Shown here: positions 5,642 to 14,495 of the stretch, one piece after another
Numbering within the stretch: position 1 is the stretch's first letter
How the letters are laid out: the number at the start of each line of letters is the position of its first letter
Notes under the pieces: generated by a model
The model's input: only the letters and a program-made list of their open reading frames with translations
Database searches by the model: none
Told to the model about the DNA's origin: nothing
Source of the DNA: Nitrospinota bacterium
GTDB taxonomy: Bacteria; Nitrospinota_A; UBA7883; JADGGD01
NCBI GenBank assembly: GCA_015229165.1
Contig: JADGCD010000035.1
Span: 1-14,495, forward strand
Direction of reading: 5' to 3'
DNA: 14,495 bases
Position numbers and translations under genes: made by a program

Positions 5642-6915
5642 GCGAACTTCTCATCATCAACGGTCGGGTCATCGACCCCCGCTCCGGCGTTGACGGGATC
5701 GCCGATGTTCGGATCGAAAAGGGGAAGATCGTCGCCGTCGGCCCGAACCTGACACGAAGTGAAGGCGCCCGTATTTATGACGCGTCCGAGAAATGGGTCG
5801 TTCCGGGATTGATCGATATTCACACCCATCTGCGCGATCCGGGGTACGAATACAAAGAGACCATCGAAACCGGTGGGAAGTCGGCCGCTGCGGGGGGGTT
5901 CACCTCCATCTGTTGCATGGCCAACACCAAACCAGTGAACGACAACGGTGAAATCACTGATTACATAATCAATACCGCCAAGGCCACGTCGCCGGTGAAC
6001 GTCTACCCCATCGGGGCGCTCACTAAGGGTTTGGGGGGGGAAGTTCTTGCAAATATCGGCGAAATGGCTGAAAGAGGAGTAGTTGCGCTGTCAGACGACG
6101 GGCGCTGTGTCCAAAACGGCGCGGTCATGCGGGCGGCGGTGGAATACGCCAAAATGTTCGGCCTCGTGGTCATGGAGCATGCCGAAGACGGCTGTCTGAA
6201 CAGTGGCGGGGTGATGAACGAGGGGTTGGTCGCCACCGAGATGGGGCTGGTCGGCTTCCCCCGGATCGCCGAGGATGTGATCGTCGCCCGGGACGTCGCC
6301 CTAGCCGATTACCTCGACGCCAACATCCACATCGCTCACGTCTCCACCCGGGGGACGGTGGAGTTGATCCGCGACGCGAAGAAACGGGGGGTGAAGATCA
6401 CCGGCGAGGCGGCCCCCCATCATTTTACTCTGACCGACGAAGCCTGCCGGGGCTATAACACCAACGCAAAGATGGCCCCCCCGCTGCGGGAAGAGGACGA
6501 CGTCCGGGCAATCAAAGAGGGGTTGGCCGACGGGACGCTCGACTGTATCGCCACCGACCATGCCCCCCACGCCGTGGACGACAAAGAGGTCGAGTTCGAC
6601 CACGCCGCATTCGGGATCGTCGGGTTCGAGACCGCCGTTCCCCTTTCGTTGGCGTTGGTTCGGGAGGGGGTCTTGACCCCCACCCGGCTCATCGAGGCGA
6701 TGGCGGCCCGCCCGGCGGAAATCGTAAGGCTCGACCGTGGTACATTGGCAGTAGGCGCCGTGGCCGACGTCACCGTCATCGACCCTGCAGTCGAATGGAC
6801 CGTCGATCCGACCCGATTCGCCACCAAAGGAAGAAACACCCCCTTCGCCGGATGGCAGGTCCAGGGACGGGCGGTCGCCACCATCGTTAAAGGGAAGATC
6901 GTTTACGAATGCTGA
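5638..6915 (+). CDS. pyrC: dihydroorotase (class I)
   Basis: PyrC cyclises N-carbamoyl-aspartate to dihydroorotate. The 425-residue protein has all the metal ligands of class I dihydroorotases: H62 and H64 in DIHTHLRDPG, the Asp pair in ALSDDG (153-154), H181 in EHAED, H234 in IAHVS and D307 in ATDHAPH. Substrate-contacting residues sit in HLRDPG and in MANTKPVND (94-102). The C-terminal strand region (DVTVIDP, TPFAGWQVQG) is typical of the amidohydrolase fold. The start is GTG 5638, overlapping the pyrB stop by 4 nt, with GGAGG at 5621-5625. The 3' end overlaps carA by 7 nt. Overlaps on both sides imply translational coupling. Confidence 0.96.
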   Translation: MSELLIINGRVIDPRSGVDGIADVRIEKGKIVAVGPNLTRSEGARIYDASEKWVVPGLIDIHTHLRDPGYEYKETIETGGKSAAAGGFTSICCMANTKPVNDNGEITDYIINTAKATSPVNVYPIGALTKGLGGEVLANIGEMAERGVVALSDDGRCVQNGAVMRAAVEYAKMFGLVVMEHAEDGCLNSGGVMNEGLVATEMGLVGFPRIAEDVIVARDVALADYLDANIHIAHVSTRGTVELIRDAKKRGVKITGEAAPHHFTLTDEACRGYNTNAKMAPPLREEDDVRAIKEGLADGTLDCIATDHAPHAVDDKEVEFDHAAFGIVGFETAVPLSLALVREGVLTPTRLIEAMAARPAEIVRLDRGTLAVGAVADVTVIDPAVEWTVDPTRFATKGRNTPFAGWQVQGRAVATIVKGKIVYEC

Positions 6916-8042
6916 AACATCCCGAACCTGCGCTCCTCGTCATGAAAGACGGGACCGTGTACCGGGGCTCGCGCCTCGGCGCCATCGGCCAGCGGTCGGG
7001 CGAAGTGGTTTTCAATACCTCCATCACCGGGTATCAGGAGATCCTCACCGACCCGTCGTACAAGGGGCAGATCGTCCTGATGACCCAGCCCCTCATCGGC
7101 AACTACGGGGTCAACACGGAGGACGAAGAGTCCCGCTCCCTTTTCTGCGAAGGGTTCATCGTCAAGGAAGCCTCCCCCATGGTCAGCAACTGGCGGAGCC
7201 GATGCTCCCTCGACCAGTACCTGTGCGACCGGGGGGTCGTCGGCATCCAGGGGATCGACACCCGCGCCCTGACCAAAAAGCTGCGCGAAAAGGGGAGCAT
7301 GCCGGGGATCATCGCCTCCGGGCCGTGCGACATCGACGAGCTGAAACAGCAAGCGGCGACGCTGACCGGTACCGAAGGGATCGACCTGGTCAAGGAGGTC
7401 ACCTGCGCCGAGCCGTACGAATGGACCGAAGGGCTGTGGGCGTTGGGCACAGGATTTGAGACCGGCGCCGATGTTCGCTTTCATGTCGTCGCGCTCGACT
7501 TCGGGATCAAGCGGAACATCCTGCGCAACCTCGTGCATATCGGCGCCCGGGTGACGGTGGTCCCCGCATCGACCGGCGCCAAGGCGATCCTCGCCCTGAA
7601 CCCCGACGGGGTGTTCCTCTCCAACGGTCCCGGCGATCCGGTGGCGGCGCCCTACGCCTACGAGACCGTCGGCACGCTGATCGGGGAAGTCCCGGTATTC
7701 GGCATTTGTCTCGGCCACCAAATGCTTGCGTTGGCATTGGGGGCGAAGACCTTCAAGCTCCCATTCGGGCATCACGGCGGCAACCATCCGGTCATGGACT
7801 TGTCGACCCGGAAGGTGGAGATCACCGCCCAGAACCACAACTACGCCGTGGACGAGAAGACCTTGCCCGCCGGGGTGGAGCTGACCCATGTCAACCTGAA
7901 CGACATGACCGTGGAAGGGATCGCCTCGACTGCCAAACGCTGTTTCTCGGTGCAATATCACCCCGAAGCCGCCCCCGGCCCCCACGACCCGGCGTATCTC
8001 TTCGCCCGCTTCGCCGACCTGATGACGGGGTCGCGGGTTTAG
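6909..8042 (+). CDS. carA: carbamoyl-phosphate synthase small (glutaminase) subunit
   Basis: CarA hydrolyses glutamine and channels ammonia to CarB. The 377-residue protein has the N-terminal CPSase small-subunit domain (GEVVFNTSITGYQEILTDPSY, in residues 31-51) and a class I glutamine amidotransferase domain from about 190. The triad is Cys267 in GICLGHQ, His351 and Glu353 in QYHPEA. The oxyanion region SNGPGDP is at 238-244 and the QNHNYAV motif at 308-314. The start is ATG 6909, inside the end of pyrC (ATGCTGA shared). A 118-nt spacer with three hairpins separates it from its partner carB, unusual for two subunits that are needed in equal amounts. Confidence 0.96.
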   Translation: MLKHPEPALLVMKDGTVYRGSRLGAIGQRSGEVVFNTSITGYQEILTDPSYKGQIVLMTQPLIGNYGVNTEDEESRSLFCEGFIVKEASPMVSNWRSRCSLDQYLCDRGVVGIQGIDTRALTKKLREKGSMPGIIASGPCDIDELKQQAATLTGTEGIDLVKEVTCAEPYEWTEGLWALGTGFETGADVRFHVVALDFGIKRNILRNLVHIGARVTVVPASTGAKAILALNPDGVFLSNGPGDPVAAPYAYETVGTLIGEVPVFGICLGHQMLALALGAKTFKLPFGHHGGNHPVMDLSTRKVEITAQNHNYAVDEKTLPAGVELTHVNLNDMTVEGIASTAKRCFSVQYHPEAAPGPHDPAYLFARFADLMTGSRV

Positions 8043-8047
8043 CAGGG

Positions 8048-8142
8048 TTTCCTTGCGAAGCAGGGAAAGTAACGAAAGAGAAGGACTGGGACCGGCTCAA
8101 CAACAAGAGCCGGTCGGCGAATAACAAGGCGGTCATGACCGC
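8048..8142 (+). other. three consecutive stem-loops in the carA-carB spacer
   Basis: The 118-nt gap holds three predicted RNA hairpins. TTTCCTTGC (8048-8056) pairs with GCAGGGAAA (8060-8068) around GAA with one G-U pair. GACCGGCTC (8090-8098) pairs perfectly with GAGCCGGTC (8107-8115) around AACAACAA. GCGGTCATGACCGC (8129-8142) is a perfect palindrome. None is followed by a T run, so they are not simple terminators. They may set mRNA processing, stability or relative carA/carB expression, or be repetitive extragenic palindromes. carB itself has almost no Shine-Dalgarno sequence (AATATAAAGA before its ATG). Confidence 0.55.
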
Positions 8143-8160
8143 GACAGCGCAATATAAAGA

Positions 8161-11367
<3,207 letters not shown>

Positions 11368-11404
11368 TGCGTCCCGGATCGGCTGGCGGCACGGAGGAGG
11401 GGCG

Positions 11405-12883
11405 ATGAGAAACATCCCGCCCGTGGGGACGCTCCTGCTGCTGGCGGCGCTCCTGATCGCCCCGCCCGCCCGCGCCGAAACCGGCGATCCGTGGGAGGGG
11501 CGGGTCTACGACCGCCTCGTGTCGGAAGAGTGGTTCGACGTCCGCTTCGGTGAAGGGAAGATCGGCTTCTCCACCACTTCCGTCGAAGAGGGGAAAGAGG
11601 GATACCGGATCAAGGGGCGGGCGGTCATCCGTCTTCAGGTCTTGGGGGAGACGCAAGACCTCTCCTTCGCCCAGACGTTTCACCTCGACAAGAAGCGACA
11701 GGTTCTCGGCTTCATTTCCCTCCAGAACGCCGGTCCCCAGCGGATGCGGACCGTCGGTCGCCTCGACGGAACCCGCCTCACTTTGACCATCGGCTCCGCT
11801 GCGGGGGAAAACGACCTGGCGCAGACGGTGCCCGTCGGTATCCAGTTTCTGGAGACCATCTCCTTCACCATGGGAAGCCAGCTCAGGGAGGGGTTCGACC
11901 GGACCGTGCCGGTCTACGTCACCTCGCTCCGGGCGGTAGAGCCGATCCGGGTGGTGGTGAAGGGGAGAGAACGGCTCACCATCGACGGCGCCACGATCGA
12001 CACCTACCGGACCGAAACGACCATGCGGGGATTCGTCACCGACATGTGGATCACCCCCGACGGACGGACCGTCCGGGAGCGGGAGTCGTCCATCGGCGTC
12101 GTCACCCAGCGGACCAGCCGGGACAAGGCGCTCGCCTTCGCCGACAACGGCATCCCGGTCACCAGTCTGATCACCTACAGCCTGGTCAAGCCCGACAGGA
12201 AGCTTACCCGCCCCGACCGGATCAAGCGGCTTTCGATTCTGGTAGACGGACTCGGCACTCCCCGCGACATCCCACGGGACGAGCGGCAGCTTGTCGGAAC
12301 CCCGCTCTGGCGGGAGGTCGGCGGGAAGCGGGTCATGACCCTGCCGGTGACCCTCGTCGCCAAGGGGCCGGAGCGGATCCTGCCGCTGGGTGAGCTGCGG
12401 GAGTTCGCCCCGGATCTGGTGAAGCAGACCCCCGAAATCCAGAGCGAACATCCGGAGATCGTCTCCCTCTCCCGCTCGCTGACCAAAGACGCTCTCGACG
12501 GCTGGGGGGCGGCCCTTGCCATCAACCGGTGGGTCAACGAGAACATCAAAAAGGAACTGGTCGACTCCTTCACCGCGCTCGACGTCCTTCGAGTGAAAAA
12601 GGGGGAGTGTCAGGCGCACACCAATCTCTTCGCCGCCCTGGCCCGGGCCGCCGGCATCCCCACTCGGGTGACGGGGGGGCTGGTCTACTCGACGCAGGCC
12701 GACGGGTTTCTGTACCACGCCTGGCCGGAGGTGTTCGTGGGAGAGTGGGTCGCCATGGACCCGACGCTGGGCGAATCGGTGGCCGACGCCACCCACCTGA
12801 AACTCTTCGACGGGGGGCTGGCGGAGACGATCAAGCTGATCGGCTTTGTGGGGCGGATCGGCATCCGCATCGACGAACCGTGA
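11405..12883 (+). CDS. exported transglutaminase-like cysteine protease-fold protein
   Basis: The 492-residue protein begins with a Sec signal peptide (MRNI, hydrophobic residues 9-19, cleavage after ARA at about 24), so it should act in the periplasm or outside the cell. Residues 25-340 are beta-rich and of unknown role. Residues 350-465 form a transglutaminase-like core with Cys402 in KKGECQAHTNLFAALARAAG, His438 in YHAWPEVFVG and Asp452 in MDPTLGE, the complete Cys-His-Asp triad of the superfamily. Bacterial members act as proteases, amidases or crosslinkers, and the substrate cannot be told. The start is ATG 11405 with GGAGGAGG just ahead, the strongest binding site in the operon. It sits 37 nt after carB and 10 nt before pyrK, so it is transcribed with pyrimidine genes although it has no known step in that pathway. 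Confidence 0.88.
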   Translation: MRNIPPVGTLLLLAALLIAPPARAETGDPWEGRVYDRLVSEEWFDVRFGEGKIGFSTTSVEEGKEGYRIKGRAVIRLQVLGETQDLSFAQTFHLDKKRQVLGFISLQNAGPQRMRTVGRLDGTRLTLTIGSAAGENDLAQTVPVGIQFLETISFTMGSQLREGFDRTVPVYVTSLRAVEPIRVVVKGRERLTIDGATIDTYRTETTMRGFVTDMWITPDGRTVRERESSIGVVTQRTSRDKALAFADNGIPVTSLITYSLVKPDRKLTRPDRIKRLSILVDGLGTPRDIPRDERQLVGTPLWREVGGKRVMTLPVTLVAKGPERILPLGELREFAPDLVKQTPEIQSEHPEIVSLSRSLTKDALDGWGAALAINRWVNENIKKELVDSFTALDVLRVKKGECQAHTNLFAALARAAGIPTRVTGGLVYSTQADGFLYHAWPEVFVGEWVAMDPTLGESVADATHLKLFDGGLAETIKLIGFVGRIGIRIDEP

Positions 12884-12893
12884 AAAATAGCCG

Positions 12894-13679
12894 ATGACGA
12901 GCTACCGCATTACCCAAAGAACCGGACTGGCCGGGGGGTTCTTTCACCTGCTGGCCGAAACCGACACCCCGCCGGGAAAGGTCCGCCCCGGATCGTTCGT
13001 CATGATCCGCTGCGCCGACGGAACCGACCCCTATCTGCGCCGCCCCATGAGCGTGGCCGATTTTGCGCCCGATGGCGCCCGCATCGGGCTGCTGATCCAG
13101 AACGTGGGGCGGGGAACCGGGCTGCTGGCGCAAAAGAGCGTCGGCGACACGCTCGACGTCATCGGCCCTTTTGGAACCGGCCTGTTCGTGACGCCGGAGC
13201 CGGGGACAAAGCTGTGGCTGGTGGCCGGGGGGACCGGCATCGCCCCCTTCCTCGGGTATGTCGAGAACAATGATCTGTCGAAATCGAGCGCCGGGACAAC
13301 CCTCTTCCTCGGCGCCCGGCGGGAAGAGCTTCTTTTCTTCCGCGACCGGTTCGCCGCAGCGACCGATCTTGACGTGGCGCTGGCCACGGAGGACGGCTCG
13401 GCGGGGGAAAAGGGATTTGTCACCGCCGCCATGGAGCGGCGTCTGGCGAACGGCGAGCGCCCCGACCTGATCTACACCTGCGGCCCGACGCCGATGATGA
13501 AAGGGGTGGCCGCGTTCGCCAAACGGATCGGCGCCCGCTGCATGGTGTCGCTGGAGAACCGGATGGCGTGCGGTTTCGGCGCCTGTCTCGGCTGCGTGCA
13601 GAAGGTGGCGGGAAAAGAGGACTACACGACCGTCTGCAAGCGGGGGCCGGTGTTCGACGCGCAGGAGATCGAACTGTGA
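12894..13679 (+). CDS. pyrK: dihydroorotate dehydrogenase B, electron-transfer subunit
   Basis: PyrK carries FAD and a [2Fe-2S] cluster and passes electrons from the PyrD FMN to NAD+. The 261-residue protein has the FAD-binding YLRRPMSVAD (47-56), QNVGRGTGLLA (69-79), the nucleotide-binding GGTGIAPFLGYVE (112-124) and the CGPTPMM motif (196-202). The cluster ligands are Cys226, Cys231, Cys234 and Cys248 in ACGFGACLGC and TVCKRGP. The first possible start is ATG 12894, because an in-frame TAG precedes it at 12888-12890. There is little Shine-Dalgarno, so translation may follow on from the upstream gene 10 nt away. The stop overlaps the pyrD start. Its presence next to PyrD indicates the NAD-dependent class 1B enzyme. 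Confidence 0.95.
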   Translation: MTSYRITQRTGLAGGFFHLLAETDTPPGKVRPGSFVMIRCADGTDPYLRRPMSVADFAPDGARIGLLIQNVGRGTGLLAQKSVGDTLDVIGPFGTGLFVTPEPGTKLWLVAGGTGIAPFLGYVENNDLSKSSAGTTLFLGARREELLFFRDRFAAATDLDVALATEDGSAGEKGFVTAAMERRLANGERPDLIYTCGPTPMMKGVAAFAKRIGARCMVSLENRMACGFGACLGCVQKVAGKEDYTTVCKRGPVFDAQEIEL

Positions 13680-14495
13680 ACCGGTGCGATCTGTCGGTCA
13701 ATTTCGCCGGTATCCGGCTCAAGAACCCAGTGGTCGGCGCCTCGGGGACGTTTGGCTACGGGCTCCTCTACGACGAATTCTACCCGGTGGAGAAGCTGGG
13801 GGGATTCTGCTCCAAAGGGCTGTCGCTGAAACCGAAGGCGGGGAACCCGACCCCCCGGATCGCGGAGACCCCCGCCGGGATGCTCAACGCCATCGGGCTC
13901 CAGAACATCGGGCTCGAAAAATTCGTCTCGCAAAAAATGCCGAAACTGCGCCAGCGGGACACGGCGGTGATCGTCAACTTCTTCGGAAACACGGTGGAGG
14001 AATACGCCGAGCTGGCGGGACGACTCGACGAAGTGGAGGGGGTCCACGGTCTCGAGATGAACATCTCCTGCCCCAACGTGAAGGAGGGAGGAATCGCCTT
14101 CGGCTCGGACATGGCGCTGACCCGCCGGGTGGTGGCCGCCTGCCGGGCGGCGACCAAACTGCCGCTGATCGTGAAGCTCTCTCCCAACGTGACCGACATC
14201 ACCCTCTTCGCGAAGGTCTGTGAAGAAGAGGGGGCGGACGGACTGTCGGTGATCAATACGCTGTTGGGCATGGCCATCGACATAAAGGGGCGTCGGCCCC
14301 TCCTGGCCAACGTCACCGGCGGGTTGTCGGGCCCGGCGATCAAACCGGTGGCGCTGCGGATGGTCTGGCAATGTTACAAGGCGGTCTCGATTCCGATCTT
14401 CGGGCTGGGGGGGATCGCGCAAGCGTCGGACGCGGTGGAGTTCCTGATGGCGGGCGCCACGGCGGTACAGGTGGGAACGCACAATTTTGTCGACC
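13676..14495 (+). CDS. pyrD: dihydroorotate dehydrogenase (class 1B, FMN subunit), truncated by window end
   Basis: PyrD oxidises dihydroorotate to orotate on FMN and passes the electrons to PyrK. Translation from GTG 13676, which overlaps the pyrK stop (GTGA) and has AGGAG 8 nt upstream, gives 273 residues before the window ends; full proteins are about 300-310. Features seen are NPVVGASGTFGYG (17-29), SKGLS (46-50) with the FMN/substrate Lys, NAIGLQNIGL (71-80), NISCPNVKEGG (129-139) with the catalytic Cys132 of class 1 enzymes, VKLSPNVTD (166-174), SVINT (191-195) and IFGLGGI (241-247). A catalytic Cys and not Ser, together with the adjacent pyrK, sets this apart from the membrane-bound class 2 enzyme. 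The frame has no stop to the window edge. Confidence 0.95.
   Translation, partial: MNRCDLSVNFAGIRLKNPVVGASGTFGYGLLYDEFYPVEKLGGFCSKGLSLKPKAGNPTPRIAETPAGMLNAIGLQNIGLEKFVSQKMPKLRQRDTAVIVNFFGNTVEEYAELAGRLDEVEGVHGLEMNISCPNVKEGGIAFGSDMALTRRVVAACRAATKLPLIVKLSPNVTDITLFAKVCEEEGADGLSVINTLLGMAIDIKGRRPLLANVTGGLSGPAIKPVALRMVWQCYKAVSIPIFGLGGIAQASDAVEFLMAGATAVQVGTHNFVD

Noticed and set aside
6903..7985. Long minus-strand frame of 360 codons opposite carA, and similar ones opposite carB and the transglutaminase gene
   Set aside because: These are the usual antisense openings of GC-rich genes; they are rich in Gly, Asp, Val, Arg and His with no motifs, while the plus-strand genes are certain.

Overview
The window is GC-rich chromosomal DNA from a bacterium that is probably Gram-negative. 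One protein has a Sec signal peptide and looks periplasmic. The combination of PyrR, a PyrK/PyrD-type NAD-linked dihydroorotate dehydrogenase, a DUF309 protein and a stand-alone JAMM protein would fit a Desulfobacterota/deltaproteobacterial-type genome, but I cannot fix the taxon from this sequence.

Left part (1-3650) holds mixed accessory genes. The 3' end of an unrecognised beta-rich protein finishes at 301 and is followed by a hairpin terminator. Two closely spaced ORFs of about 30 codons with good ribosome binding sites (567-772) look like single-span membrane microproteins. On the minus strand, 824-1933 encodes a Fic-family protein whose active-site motif and inhibitory motif are both eroded. 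A stretch of about 700 bases without a convincing gene follows (1934-2657). Then, behind a clear sigma70-type promoter, come a JAMM/MPN metallopeptidase and a DUF309 protein.

Right part (3894-14495) is an almost complete de novo UMP operon: pyrR, pyrB, pyrC, carA, carB, a secreted transglutaminase-like protein, pyrK and pyrD (pyrD is cut by the window end). pyrE and pyrF are not present. Most junctions abut or overlap (pyrR/pyrB abut, pyrB/pyrC share 4 nt, pyrC/carA share 7 nt, pyrK/pyrD share 4 nt). carB is the exception: it follows a 118-nt spacer packed with three stem-loops. Together CarAB make carbamoyl phosphate, PyrB and PyrC turn it into dihydroorotate, and PyrD with PyrK oxidise that to orotate using NAD+.

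Control is visible upstream of pyrR: a promoter at 3894-3922, then a PyrR-binding RNA loop (AGTCCCGTGAGGCT, 3953-3966). Just after it a strong Shine-Dalgarno sequence opens a short leader ORF that ends on the pyrR start codon. I see no U-tract terminator, so PyrR may act here on translation of a leader peptide coupled to pyrR rather than by classical attenuation. This leader, the catalytically dead-looking Fic protein and the transglutaminase lodged in the pyrimidine operon are the most interesting points.
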